A stretch of DNA of 64,000 bases from an uncultured Alphaproteobacteria bacterium (GTDB taxonomy: Bacteria > Pseudomonadota > Alphaproteobacteria > Paracaedibacterales > CAITNM01): positions 46,679-110,678 of the forward strand of contig CAITNM010000041.1 in NCBI GenBank assembly GCA_903893805.1. The letters run 5' to 3'. The position numbers and the translations under genes are program-made. Shown here in pieces: positions 1-10,451 of this stretch (the stretch's first letter is position 1; every line of letters starts with the position of its first letter). The notes beneath the pieces were generated by a model. It ran no database searches. It was not told the DNA's origin and saw only the letters and a list, made by a program, of their open reading frames with translations.

Positions 1-443
1 GGCTGCCCAAACCCAAAGGGCGTTTTATCACTGCGCACCCAAATGCTACGGCGATTTGGCACAACAACCACAAGGCGCCCTTCAGGGCGCAAGCATCTAT
101 AGCATTCTTGAAGGAAGTTGCTGGCATGTTGGGCATATTCTAATCCATGGATAATAATAATTTCATCAAAAATGTGGTCAGCAAAAGCCCATTCACCTTC
201 ATAAGCTAATAAAGCACGGTTGTTCTGACTATCTGGCCAGGCCAAAACACCGAAATGGGCCTGCATGAGCAGAAACTCATTTTGGGACTTGTCAGCGTAT
301 GGAGCGCCAAAGCCTACAAACAAGGTTCTATTATTATGCTCTGTCTGTCTTAGCCGTTTTAGCATTTTTTTAGCAATATCACTAACTCTTCTTGATAGGG
401 AGGACCGATAAAATTCTTTTAAATCGATGATATCAATGCTCAT
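1..443 (-). CDS. SAM-dependent methyltransferase, class I (partial, C-terminus off window)
   Basis: The first 147 codons of a minus-strand gene that runs off the left edge. The start ATG (441-443) overlaps the rodA stop in an ATGA arrangement, so it is translationally coupled to the mre/rodA cluster. The visible part has the methyltransferase pattern: a nucleotide-binding strand with FVGFGAPY near residue 43, an acidic loop (DEIIIIHGLEYA, about 95-106), and the post-II segment CLRPEGRLVVVVPN about 118-131, typical of Methyltransf_11 proteins. The substrate cannot be told from this fragment. Confidence 0.72.
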   Translation of the reverse strand, partial: MSIDIIDLKEFYRSSLSRRVSDIAKKMLKRLRQTEHNNRTLFVGFGAPYADKSQNEFLLMQAHFGVLAWPDSQNNRALLAYEGEWAFADHIFDEIIIIHGLEYAQHASNFLQECYRCLRPEGRLVVVVPNRRSIWVRSDKTPFGFGQ

Positions 444-1540
444 GATCTTATGCTTTTTCTGACTCTGGCAATTGAAATACTAGATAATAGACCCATACTA
501 AGCATTAAAGTTATCATAGCTGTTCCTCCGTATGACATAAAAGGCAGGGGAATTCCTACAACGGGTAAGAGGCCCATTACCATGGCAATATTAATAAATA
601 CATATAAAAATAGAGTTGTGGTTATGCCAATGGCTACTAATTTCCCAAATTTTAGTCTTGAATGATCCGCGACAGTAAATCCCCAGAAGAATAGTATGCT
701 GAACAAACTGATAACGATTAAGCAACCGATTAAGCCAAATTCTTCCGCGAACATGGTAAAAATGAAATCTGTTTGTTTTTCTGGTAAAAAATTTAAATGA
801 CTTTGAGTGCCTTTGAGCCAGCCCTTTCCGGTAAATCCCCCTGACCCTAAAGCGATTTTTGATTGTGAGATATGGTATCCTGCGTGAGTGGGGTCACTTT
901 CAGGGTTTAAAAATATAAGAATGCGTTTTTTTTGATAGTCATATAAAAAATTCCACAATACCGGCACAGCGCAAATAACTGTCAAAAATCCAGCAGTGAA
1001 AAACCACCACGGCACACCACTCACAAAAAATATGGCGAGCCCCGAGCTTAGTAATAGTATTGCTGTTCCTAGATCAGGCTGCCGCATGGCCAAAAGCATC
1101 GGAACGCAGATTAACATTAATGGCACAATTAAGTTTTTTAAATGACGAATTTCTTCTGTTTCCATAAAACTAAAATAACGAGCCAAAGCCAGAATGAGTG
1201 CCACACGCATGAGTTCAGAAGGTTGCAAGTTAAATACGTATAAATCAAGCCAACGTTGGGCGCCCATGCCAATGAACCCCATGAGCTCAACCAGGACAAG
1301 CATCATTAAAATAATAGTATAAATTGAATAAGCATGTTGTAACCACCAGCGAGAATCACTTGCAACGACGATTCCAAAAATAAAAAGCCCAAGAGCAAAT
1401 CTAAAAAGCTGTTTGATTACCCAAGGATGGATACTGCCATTAGCAGCTGAAAACAAGGTGACAAGGCCTATAAAAACTATGGCAATGATTACTCCTAATA
1501 CAGTGCGGTTTACTTGAAGAAGGCGTCTAATGTCAAACAT
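440..1540 (-). CDS. rodA: Rod shape-determining protein RodA (SEDS peptidoglycan glycosyltransferase)
   Basis: Inner-membrane SEDS-family polymerase that elongates lateral-wall peptidoglycan together with PBP2, encoded just upstream. The 366-residue protein is built of about ten membrane segments and carries family signatures: the LQPSELMR segment, RQPDLGTA, the large periplasmic loop with GWLKGTQSHLNFLPEKQTDF, and the C-terminal GIPLPFMSYGG. I start at the ATG at 1540 (MFDIRR), because the longer reading frame would only add a non-homologous stretch inside mrdA. It overlaps mrdA by 8 bases and the downstream methyltransferase by 4, so the cluster is probably one transcript. Confidence 0.95.
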   Translation of the reverse strand: MFDIRRLLQVNRTVLGVIIAIVFIGLVTLFSAANGSIHPWVIKQLFRFALGLFIFGIVVASDSRWWLQHAYSIYTIILMMLVLVELMGFIGMGAQRWLDLYVFNLQPSELMRVALILALARYFSFMETEEIRHLKNLIVPLMLICVPMLLAMRQPDLGTAILLLSSGLAIFFVSGVPWWFFTAGFLTVICAVPVLWNFLYDYQKKRILIFLNPESDPTHAGYHISQSKIALGSGGFTGKGWLKGTQSHLNFLPEKQTDFIFTMFAEEFGLIGCLIVISLFSILFFWGFTVADHSRLKFGKLVAIGITTTLFLYVFINIAMVMGLLPVVGIPLPFMSYGGTAMITLMLSMGLLSSISIARVRKSIRS

Positions 1541-3332
1541 ACAAGGACCTTGCTGCTTGTAAAACTTGACCTGCAATAGGTCCTGCAACTCCACCACCAC
1601 TTACACCATGTTCAATCACAACGCTTACAGCTTGTTGTGGTTTTTCTATAGGTGCATAACCAACAAAAATAGCATGGTCTTTTAAATGGTAGGGTAAATC
1701 TTTATAAGTTCCATCAGCACGTTGTTGCATTGTAATGCGGCAAACTTGAGAACTGCCTGATTTTCCTCCAAAACTCCAATCTTTTAAATTAGGATTTGCT
1801 CTGTGAGCTGTTCCTTTTGGATCATTAACAACTTTGTTCATGGCCTGTTGGATCCAATCTAACCAGCAGGGCTCAATGCCTTCAACAAATTTTTCTGGCA
1901 AACTGGTTTCATTTTTAACCAGATGTGGGGTAATAATTTTTCCTCCATTAACTAGCATAGCAATCATACGCGCCATTTGTAGTGGTGTAGAAAGAACCAC
2001 TCCTTGTCCAATTGAAATATTTAAAGCTTGCCCTTTTTGTTTAAAAAATCCCTTACGAAATTTTGCCCATTCAATACTTGGAATTAATCCTTTTTTTTCA
2101 CCACTTAATTCAATGCCTGTTAGTTGACCAAGTTCAAAACGAGAAGCCATCTCGACCATTTTTAAAGCACCAATTTTTAAAGCTAAATGATAAAAATAAA
2201 CATCGCACGATTCTGCAATGGCTCGTTCTAAGTTAACGGTCCCATGACCTCCAAGTTTCCATGTCCAGCAATGAATGCGATTGTTTCCTAGGTCATAGTG
2301 GCCTGGACAATGTACATGGCTTTCTTGATCAACAATTCCTTCATTTAAGGCAGCTAGAGCAACCATCATTTTAAAAATTGATCCTGGTGGATATTGTCCA
2401 GCTATAGATTTGTTGATAAGAGGCTTATCTTCATGAATTAAAAGATTTTTCCACTCATTTTTTTGAATTCCTGATACGAAAAGATTACTATCGTATCCTG
2501 GTTTAGAGACCATAGCCCTGATAGCTCCAGTCTCTACATCCATCACTACTACGCTGGCATTGCGATGAGGTTCTAAAATTTTAATGATTTGTTCTTGCAG
2601 TTCAATGTTTAAGGTTGTGTGTAAATCTTGCCCAACCTTCGGAGAAGTGTGGTCAATAATACGAACAATACGTCGTCTTGCATTAACTTCCACTCGTTGC
2701 ATTCCTGGTTTGCCATTAAGGGTATTTTGAAATGTTTTTTCTAAACCACTTTTTCCTATACGTAGGCCGGGAATGGGCTCAATGTTGTATTCATCTAAAT
2801 CTTTTTGAGAAGCTTGCGCTACATAGCCAACGGTGTGGCATAAAATCTCTGGGTATATGTATTGTCGTATTTGAGATTTTTCAATGAGTAGTCCTGGTAA
2901 ATCAGGGAGCTTTAGTTGAAGTGCTGCCATTTCTTCCCAGCTGAGGCTTTCTTTAACAATGGATGCAATTTTTGATTGTTGTGTGAGCTGTTTTTTTAGT
3001 TCTATAGTTTGGTCGTCATTTAAATTTAGCAGAGACTGTAGAATATTAATTTCATCTTCTACGTTGATGTTTGAATCTGGCGTAATTAAGCATCGATAAA
3101 CATTGTGATTAATGGCTAGGACTTTTCCAGCACTATCAATAATTTGCCCTCTTGGTGGAGCAATGAGACGTGTTTGGATGCGATTGCGGTCAGCAAGGGT
3201 TCGGTAGTAGTCACGATTAAAAATTTGTAGATGGATGAGCCTCCCCAACAACCCCGTTAAAAGTATGCCTTTAGTTAAACCTAAAATAAAACTTCTACGT
3301 TTAAAAACGTGGCTAAAGGGCTCATCTATCAT
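1533..3332 (-). CDS. mrdA: Penicillin-binding protein 2 (MrdA)
   Basis: Transpeptidase of the elongasome, anchored by an N-terminal membrane helix (about residues 15-35), with a dimerisation domain and a C-terminal penicillin-binding domain. Visible active-site motifs are the SxxK serine in PPGSIFK (Ser318 from this start), the SxN-type triad as SCD at about 375-377, and KSG within FGGKSGSSQ near 530. The length of 599 aa is normal. The start MIDEPF at 3332 overlaps mreD by 11 bases; an upstream ATG at 3356 would add eight residues and overlap mreD further. Works with RodA and MreBCD. Confidence 0.95.
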   Translation of the reverse strand: MIDEPFSHVFKRRSFILGLTKGILLTGLLGRLIHLQIFNRDYYRTLADRNRIQTRLIAPPRGQIIDSAGKVLAINHNVYRCLITPDSNINVEDEINILQSLLNLNDDQTIELKKQLTQQSKIASIVKESLSWEEMAALQLKLPDLPGLLIEKSQIRQYIYPEILCHTVGYVAQASQKDLDEYNIEPIPGLRIGKSGLEKTFQNTLNGKPGMQRVEVNARRRIVRIIDHTSPKVGQDLHTTLNIELQEQIIKILEPHRNASVVVMDVETGAIRAMVSKPGYDSNLFVSGIQKNEWKNLLIHEDKPLINKSIAGQYPPGSIFKMMVALAALNEGIVDQESHVHCPGHYDLGNNRIHCWTWKLGGHGTVNLERAIAESCDVYFYHLALKIGALKMVEMASRFELGQLTGIELSGEKKGLIPSIEWAKFRKGFFKQKGQALNISIGQGVVLSTPLQMARMIAMLVNGGKIITPHLVKNETSLPEKFVEGIEPCWLDWIQQAMNKVVNDPKGTAHRANPNLKDWSFGGKSGSSQVCRITMQQRADGTYKDLPYHLKDHAIFVGYAPIEKPQQAVSVVIEHGVSGGGVAGPIAGQVLQAARSLYV

Positions 3333-3801
3333 AATGCTGCAAAAACTTAAAAACAAATGGGTATAACGAAAACGTTATGAACATGCTTAAAGCAAGCATA
3401 AATGAAAAAACAATTTGCTGACCTAACAATAGATGTAGTGCATATTCAGCCTGATTGATCAAAATCAGCACTCCTAAAAAAACAAGCCAGCGCATGTATT
3501 GATGACTGACTTGAAGGTAACGTTTTTGCGTATGAAGCACAATGCTTGTGGCAAGCATTAAAAAACTATGAAATCCAAAAGGTAAATGATAAATAGCATC
3601 CCAAAAAAAACCAAAAACTATAAAAATTGGAAGGTCGCCTGGTTGAGGAGTGTACAATACCCAGCGATAAAGAATAATGAATGCTGTTTGTAAGCGTATT
3701 CCTATTCCTTGAAATAGAATAAGTGCATCGAATACATTACAGCACGCGAAGAAGACGAAGCGTCTCAGAAAGGTGGTAAGACTAAGATGCCATGTGGTCA
3801 T
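3322..3801 (-). CDS. mreD: Rod shape-determining protein MreD
   Basis: Small polytopic inner-membrane protein of 159 aa with about five hydrophobic segments. Sequence conservation in MreD is weak, so the call rests mainly on position, between mreC and mrdA, and on the FGFFWDAIYHLPFGFHSF segment around 75-92, which fits the MreD pattern of a conserved Trp-Asp within a membrane loop. It overlaps mreC by 20 bases and mrdA by 11, consistent with translational coupling. Confidence 0.88.
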   Translation of the reverse strand: MTTWHLSLTTFLRRFVFFACCNVFDALILFQGIGIRLQTAFIILYRWVLYTPQPGDLPIFIVFGFFWDAIYHLPFGFHSFLMLATSIVLHTQKRYLQVSHQYMRWLVFLGVLILINQAEYALHLLLGQQIVFSFMLALSMFITFSLYPFVFKFLQHYDR

Positions 3802-4606
3802 AAAGTATGCTTATAATTTCAAGGCTATGGAATGTTACAAATGTCTTAACTGAAATTTCTTCGTCTTTGATAGCAGCTACAATTCCAACCAAAATATCCG
3901 GTGGGAAAATTCCTCCAACTCCGGAAGTGACCAAAAGATCACCTACTGCAGGGGGGCGTTTGTAGCTGTTGGTTATCATTTCTCGGCTTTGTAAGTGTTC
4001 TAAGGACATGGTTGATGTACCATTTCCAACTGCTATACCATTTTCACCTGTTTCAACAATTTTAATGGGAACTCGTGATGCCATATCGGTTATGAGCATG
4101 ACACGCAAAATACGATTAGATGATTCAACGATACGGCCCACTAAGCCTTTTTCACTAATGGCAATATCATCTTTTTTTATAACGATATTGCTCGGAGATG
4201 CAGTGATAAGTTGTGCATCATAAAAACCAATGGGGGAACCATATACGCGAACTGTAGCCCTGTTAAATTTAGAGGGGACTTGAAAATTTGTTAAGGTCTC
4301 AAGTTGATTTATAATTTTTTGGGCTGTGCTTAATTCTATTTTTGTTTGCTGAAGTTCGTCTTCTATCTGCTCTAATTTTTTGAGATGCTCATTTAGTTTT
4401 GTGCGAGAGGAAGCCCAATATTTAATGCTGTTAAAATTTTGAGATATGCTACCAAAAAATCGATTGGTTGTTCCTATTGAGTGAAGCAACGGGGAAGATA
4501 TATTTTGAAGAGAATAATGAGCGTAAGGACTACTTGGTAGATACCAATAGCTCACGCTCAAATATAAGATCGTGGCTGCGCAAAATAGGATTAAAATCCG
4601 GCGCAC
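3782..4606 (-). CDS. mreC: Rod shape-determining protein MreC
   Basis: Bitopic periplasmic scaffold that links MreB filaments to PBP2. One N-terminal membrane helix (about 5-20), then a coiled-coil region (about 70-110, LKKLEQIEDELQQTKIELST), then the beta-barrel MreC domain with the conserved glycine-rich stretch (KGLVGRIVESSNRILRVMLITD and TSGVGGIFPPDILVG). It starts at a GTG 13 bases after the mreB stop. Length 274 aa is within the family range. Confidence 0.93.
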   Translation of the reverse strand: MRRILILFCAATILYLSVSYWYLPSSPYAHYSLQNISSPLLHSIGTTNRFFGSISQNFNSIKYWASSRTKLNEHLKKLEQIEDELQQTKIELSTAQKIINQLETLTNFQVPSKFNRATVRVYGSPIGFYDAQLITASPSNIVIKKDDIAISEKGLVGRIVESSNRILRVMLITDMASRVPIKIVETGENGIAVGNGTSTMSLEHLQSREMITNSYKRPPAVGDLLVTSGVGGIFPPDILVGIVAAIKDEEISVKTFVTFHSLEIISILYDHMAS

Positions 4607-4619
4607 TCTGCCACGTCAA

Positions 4620-5666
<1,047 letters not shown>

Positions 5667-5733
5667 TCACAAAATTTATCAATCGTTACCGTAATGTACT
5701 TTGGTAGCGAAAAAGAATCAAGATTAGAGAACG

Positions 5734-6873
5734 CTAAATTAATTTAAAAATAATCATTCCAAAGGTAACGCCATAAAATGCTATTCGTTTTAGAACGTGT
5801 GGAAGTGGGTGGATCAGCGATGCAACGGTAAAAATAATTAATCCAGGATAAATGACATCCAAGATCGGTGTTAAAAATGCTGAAATTCCTTTAAAATCTA
5901 GCAATGATAGGGCAAACGAAATAAAACTGGTGGCTGCTAATACATAATGAAAGTAGTTATCTTTTAACTTAAATAGCTTATGTAAGAAACCAGCGTATAA
6001 ATTATTTAGAGCTGTGGCGGTTGTAAGGCATGAAAAGCCCATGGCAAATGCAATAACTATTGTAGAGTAGCTACCAAGAAGATGTTTGGTTAAAGTTGGT
6101 AACATTTCTGTTGGCTGCACAGTTTGTATAACGCTAGCGTAAGATGCTCCTAAATAAACTAACCCTCCATAAGCAAGTGCAATAACAGAGGCGCCAATAA
6201 AACTTGCTTTTGCAGAGATCCAAAAAATAATTCTAGGATCTGTGCTTGATCCACATTGTTGCTGAACATGATTAAAAATAAGAGCAGAAAAGAAAAATCC
6301 AGCAATTAAATCCATTGTTTGATAACCTTGAAATAATCCAAGTTCGAAGGCGCTTTCGTAGGTGTGGGTAGAGAGGGGTAAAGATGGTGCGCCCATAATT
6401 CCAACAATTATAATTAAAGCTAGGGTGCCAAGCTTAATAGGCGTCATAAATTTACCGATGATGTTTAGCATGCGAGTATCTTTTAAGCCTGTTAAGAAGC
6501 AAATAAAAGTAAAAATGCAAGAAAAAGTCCATAAAGGAATGCTTGGTTCAAGCACATGAAATCCGCCAAATGCAACGGTTATACAACGTGGGACCACGCC
6601 AAAAGCGCCTAAAAGAGATAACAAAATCAGTGGGATTATGATGTTTGCGCCAAAGCCGAGTTCTTTGAAAAATCGATCATATGAACCTTGATAACGTTTA
6701 ATGGCAAATACACCAGCAAATGGGATGAGTATTCCGCTGATCAATAAACCTAAAAAACCAATTTCCCAATGGTTGAGACACGAGCTGCCAATTTGCATTG
6801 GAAAAACAAGATTTCCCGAACCAAAAAACATAGCAAATATTGAAAAACCGAGTATAAAAATTGATGGACGCAT
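5734..6873 (-). CDS. brnQ: Branched-chain amino-acid transport protein, LIVCS family (BrnQ)
   Basis: Cation-coupled importer for leucine, isoleucine and valine in the inner membrane. The N-terminus (FAMFFGSGNLVFPMQIG, about 13-29) is the family signature, followed by about eleven to twelve hydrophobic helices. At 379 aa it is shorter than the usual 430 or so, with the C-terminal part reduced. AGGAG lies 8 bases before the ATG. Immediately upstream is a 19-codon reading frame packed with valine codons (6930-6989), which suggests attenuation by valyl-tRNA supply and supports branched-chain amino acids as substrate. Confidence 0.88.
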   Translation of the reverse strand: MRPSIFILGFSIFAMFFGSGNLVFPMQIGSSCLNHWEIGFLGLLISGILIPFAGVFAIKRYQGSYDRFFKELGFGANIIIPLILLSLLGAFGVVPRCITVAFGGFHVLEPSIPLWTFSCIFTFICFLTGLKDTRMLNIIGKFMTPIKLGTLALIIIVGIMGAPSLPLSTHTYESAFELGLFQGYQTMDLIAGFFFSALIFNHVQQQCGSSTDPRIIFWISAKASFIGASVIALAYGGLVYLGASYASVIQTVQPTEMLPTLTKHLLGSYSTIVIAFAMGFSCLTTATALNNLYAGFLHKLFKLKDNYFHYVLAATSFISFALSLLDFKGISAFLTPILDVIYPGLIIFTVASLIHPLPHVLKRIAFYGVTFGMIIFKLI

Positions 6874-6929
6874 GACTGTAACTCCTGAAAAAATATAAAA
6901 AAGTAATGAGAAAAATTGAATCAGAGCGG

Positions 6930-6989
6930 TTAGACCGCCACAGTTACTACCACGACAACGGGAGACAGTGTGTATTCTTGATTAATCAT
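6930..6989 (-). promoter_or_regulatory. Valine-rich leader peptide (candidate attenuator of brnQ)
   Basis: A 19-codon frame, MINQEYTLSPVVVVVTVAV then TAA, lies between a candidate promoter and brnQ on the same strand. Seven of the last nine codons are valine, using GTT, GTC, GTG and GTA. The stop codon sits in the loop of a small hairpin (GCGGT-CTA-ACCGC). The segment GTAACT within the valine codons is complementary to AGTTAC, which overlaps the brnQ Shine-Dalgarno. This is the classical layout of ribosome-mediated attenuation, although I do not see a clean intrinsic terminator, so control might be translational. Confidence 0.7.
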
Positions 6990-7023
6990 GATACATTCCC
7001 ATTGTTATGTTGCAAGAGTCTAC

Positions 7024-7052
7024 ATGGTACTTTCTCAAGGTGAAACGATCAA
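7024..7052 (-). promoter_or_regulatory. Candidate sigma-70 promoter for the brnQ leader
   Basis: On the minus strand, TTGATC (7047-7052) is followed after exactly 17 bases by TACCAT (7024-7029), each matching consensus at four of six positions. Transcription would begin about 30 bases before the valine leader ATG. Prediction from sequence only. Confidence 0.4.
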
Positions 7053-7097
7053 TCATTTTTTGTGCGTGCAAGATCAGACGGCATGTGAATTGTGATG

Positions 7098-7727
7098 CTA
7101 AAGCAATTTTCCAATTGATTCATTAACCATATCAAACCGAGCAAGTAATTGCCCATCATAGTCATCGCTGCCTATAGCAATAGCTGCCATGTTTAAATTT
7201 TTAGCAAATAGCCAGTCAGTAATGCTGTCTCCAACGTATACAACTTCACTGGCTTGTAGGTTGAAGTGCCTCAGGGCAATTAATCCCATTTCCGGATGAG
7301 GCTTATCAAATGGGGTGTCTCCTGAACCAAGCACTAAGTCATTAGGTATTTTGAATTGTCCAATTTCTTCACGCAGTAGGTCACCTTTTTTATTGCTAAT
7401 AATGGCAATGCCATAACCAGATTTCTTTAGTGATTGCAATAAAGGAAGTGTTCCTTCGCACAATTTTATATCATTTTTGTTTTCATGAATCGCATCATAA
7501 AAAATACGCAAGGCCTCTTTCCAGTTGTCTCCAAAAATCTTTGGAAAACTTTCACGAGAAGAAAGTCGTGCTCGAACTTTGAGTTCTTTCATGTTTATTT
7601 CTGATAATCCAAAGTGTGCTAACACAACGTTTGTGGCCTTAAAAAGGATTGGCCAAGTGTCGACTAAGGTATTATCCCAATCAAAAAATACTGCGCGAAA
7701 TGTTTGTGGGGAATTGTCATTGTTCAT
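7098..7727 (-). CDS. HAD-superfamily phosphatase (phosphoglycolate phosphatase-like)
   Basis: A 209-residue haloacid-dehalogenase hydrolase. Motif I is DWDNTLVD at about 16-23 (nucleophile Asp), motif II is the ISNK segment near 113, and motif III/IV is DKPHPE followed by VYVGDSITDWLFA near 165. The helical cap inserted after motif I is of the Gph/PGMB type. The substrate is not determined. Its start overlaps the end of the broken secretin by 4 bases (ATGA), so it was once, and may still be, co-transcribed with that gene. Confidence 0.85.
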   Translation of the reverse strand: MNNDNSPQTFRAVFFDWDNTLVDTWPILFKATNVVLAHFGLSEINMKELKVRARLSSRESFPKIFGDNWKEALRIFYDAIHENKNDIKLCEGTLPLLQSLKKSGYGIAIISNKKGDLLREEIGQFKIPNDLVLGSGDTPFDKPHPEMGLIALRHFNLQASEVVYVGDSITDWLFAKNLNMAAIAIGSDDYDGQLLARFDMVNESIGKLL

Positions 7728-9359
7728 TTTAAAGGTCTTGGGTCAGTGGTGTATTTGTCCATTAAACGTTGGTCAGCTCCATTGGGTGCAGCACTATTAT
7801 CCATAATTGTTGCTTTTAAGACAATTACTAATTCTACGATTGTGTCGCCTTCTGTTAAACTGCCAGTTAAATCACGAAGCAGTGGAACTTCATCAAGGCC
7901 AGGAAGTCCTTGCTTATGTTCTGATGAACGTACTTCCATTAATCCACCAAGAATTGCCATTTCTTTGTTATGTAGCCTTAACACTGAATCAATCTCACGA
8001 ACTTCTACAACAGGAATAAGCGACGGTGTTGGTGATTTTAGTTTATTTGAATCAACATTGATTGAGGCGTTATAAGCAATATCAATAGCGGGGTCAGCAA
8101 TAGATTGAGTAAGCCTAGAAATGCTTGGTCTTAAAAACAATATAATTTCGCCAGTTTCTGGATCAATCGATGGTTGCACTAGCATAATTAATCCAATAGG
8201 TACTGTTTGAATATCGCTAGAGACGGTAGTGCTTTCTCGACTGTTTTGGGAGTTGTACATTTTGTCGTAATTAAGCCTGAAATACACTTTAATTTTGGGC
8301 AACTTTTAAAATAGCTGCTTGATTGTTCATAACGGTAAGTCGTGGACTTGATAAGGTTCGAACAAGTCCAAACTCTTGCAAGGTATTTGCTATAGCAGAA
8401 AATCTAGAGCCTTCTGCACCAAAGCTAACCATATCAGCTTGAGCAGAAGCTGGATCTAAAAAGACGCCTTTTTGGGCCATATCTCCAAATTTTGCATTCA
8501 GTTTTAAATCACCTTTTGTTCCAACTGTTTGTCAGTTGATACCGCTTCTGTATTCATCTTTAAGCGTTACTTCAATAATTTTTGCTTCAATCAGCACTTG
8601 ACAGCATGCAACATGACGCAATTTTTCTAAATACAATTGAACTTGCTGATGTTGTTTTCGATTTGCTCGCAGCGCTACTAAACCAGCCTGGCGATGCATT
8701 GAGTACGAGCCTTTTTCTTGACCAGACTCGAGAATCGTTTTTAGATTTTCTTCTAGCTCGTTCCAAAAATCATTTTTGGTCGTTGCCTTTAAAGCACTTT
8801 TTGAAACGTTATCACTCATATTACTCTTTGCAGGTCCAACACTTGAAAACACATCGGATGCTACAGCTAAATGGTCTTCACTTGTGCGAGACAGATTTAA
8901 AAACTGTACATTGTAGTTTTGTGAATAAGGTGTATCACGCTCTATACGAATAGCGTTATCTATGACGTCGTATCGCAAATTCGCCATTTCACACATGGAT
9001 TTTATGACATCAATAAATGGACGTTTTTGGGCGGTAAAAATAATTTTTGCATCAATGGTGTGGTCTAGCTGCAAATCAACGCCAGCTTGACGGGCTAGTT
9101 CTATAAACACATTTTTTAAGGAAATGTTTTCAGAAACAGAAACGCTAACTAATTGATACATTATTTTAGGTAGTTTTATTGCCTCTTTTTTTTGTGGAAT
9201 TTTTTTAACCGTTGCAGTTTGTGCTACAGAATCAGTTGGTTGAGCAAGTTCTTTTGCTTCTGTTTTATCAATCTTTGGCATAAGCGATTGATGATCGACC
9301 ATTTCTCTACAGCCAACTAATAGAAAAAGTAGAAAAAGCAATGCTGGCAATATGCACAC
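7724..9359 (-). pseudogene. Broken secretin of a pilus/type II secretion system (PilQ/GspD/MshL-like)
   Basis: Three consecutive minus-strand pieces read as one secretin. The N-terminal piece (GTG 9359) has a lipoprotein-type signal ending LVGC and an N0/STN-like domain. After EYRSGIN a TGA (8532-8534) stands where secretins often have Trp; reading through, the frame continues QTVGTKGD and the secretin core (LSSPRLTVMNNQAAILKVAQN). One extra T around 8286-8296 then shifts the frame, after which VYFRLNYDKM and the beta-barrel signature VPIGLIMLVQPSIDPETGEI to PGLDEVPLLRDLTG follow. The locus length, 1636 nt, is one more than a multiple of three. Normally an outer-membrane pore for pili or secretion; probably nonfunctional here. 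Confidence 0.82.
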
Positions 9360-9551
9360 TCAGTTTAAGTCCCACCGTTTCAGTGAAGCAAATGTCAGAA
9401 TATTTGGCTAGGGGTAGGTCCTGCGGTTATTATATGCAAGATACATTTATTAATTAAAGGTAATATACGTATGTGTTTATAGATTAACTTAAATTTAATA
9501 TATTTTTTATTATTATTTACTTGCGCAATTAATTTCTTGTTGGTGGTAAAA

Positions 9552-10319
9552 ATGAAAATATTATATATTCCATCTCTGATGGTGATCTCATCTTTCTCTA
9601 ATGCCATATCAGGTGCAGCCGCAATTGGTGATCACTTAGATGATTTACATATAACTGACACAATTATGGGTAATCGTAGAACTAATGTGGGCTGTCATCA
9701 AACCTTATATCCTATGGTGAGCACGCCTTTGGTTGTTAATTGTCATCCATATAACCCCACTGATGTTGCAGGCAGTCCTGCTCCTTCATATGCTTCTCAT
9801 CCACTTGTTGTAAGATATAATCCAGATGTCGTTCGCGAGATTTTGCCAGAATTTATCAAGACACATCTTGATGCTGCAGGTCCTACTTGCCAGCTTTTTC
9901 TAAACGTTCAAGATAATCCTTGGAATGGAACGCAAATACAGCTGCGATCTCATGCTTTTTCAGATCTATTTCCAGCAATGGGTGGAAATTATCAAAGCGT
10001 TAATGTGCTTGTCTGTCGTGGTGACGGAACTCCTCTTCTCAGTGGCGTAAGTTCAGTGCATTTGCATGATGGGGTAGCATCTCCCAGTAACTTTGCAATT
10101 GCAGGACTAGATCACACGCTCACTGAAGATTTTTTCAGTGTTGTAACTTATCTGGGAAGAACTGTTATTAATCGCCATATTCTACTAACTGTACCTGTTC
10201 GAGAACGTTTCCAAGATTTTTTATGTGCACCAACAGCCTCTGACAGATCTCCAAGTTTTTTCTCGCCGCTTCTTGGTGCTGATTATTCTCATTTTTTAAA
10301 TGAGAATGGAGTTATTTAG
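9552..10319 (+). CDS. Secreted protein of unknown function
   Basis: 255 aa, starting at an ATG with GGTGG five bases upstream (an earlier TTG in frame is less likely). The N-terminus (MKILYIPSLMVISSFSNAIS) looks like a Sec signal peptide with cleavage near residue 20-24. The rest is soluble, with four cysteines spread along the chain and no motif I recognise. The preceding 190 bases back to the secretin remnant are very AT-rich and could hold its promoter. It is followed at 132 bases by another secreted protein on the same strand; a role at the cell surface or in a host is only a guess. Confidence 0.62.
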   Translation: MKILYIPSLMVISSFSNAISGAAAIGDHLDDLHITDTIMGNRRTNVGCHQTLYPMVSTPLVVNCHPYNPTDVAGSPAPSYASHPLVVRYNPDVVREILPEFIKTHLDAAGPTCQLFLNVQDNPWNGTQIQLRSHAFSDLFPAMGGNYQSVNVLVCRGDGTPLLSGVSSVHLHDGVASPSNFAIAGLDHTLTEDFFSVVTYLGRTVINRHILLTVPVRERFQDFLCAPTASDRSPSFFSPLLGADYSHFLNENGVI

Positions 10320-10451
10320 ACCGCCCTAAATATGATATTAATTACTGGGTCACACTTACGTCTGCTATGTGAATCTCCACTAATATTAACTATTTTTTAA
10401 ATCTTATTTGTTAAAGTTAATAAAATGACAATTCAAGCAGTGGAGTATTTC

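Noticed and set aside
9395..9607. Minus-strand 70-codon frame upstream of the secreted protein
   Set aside because: AT-rich chance frame without ribosome site or recognisable protein features; it overlaps the start of the better-supported plus-strand gene.
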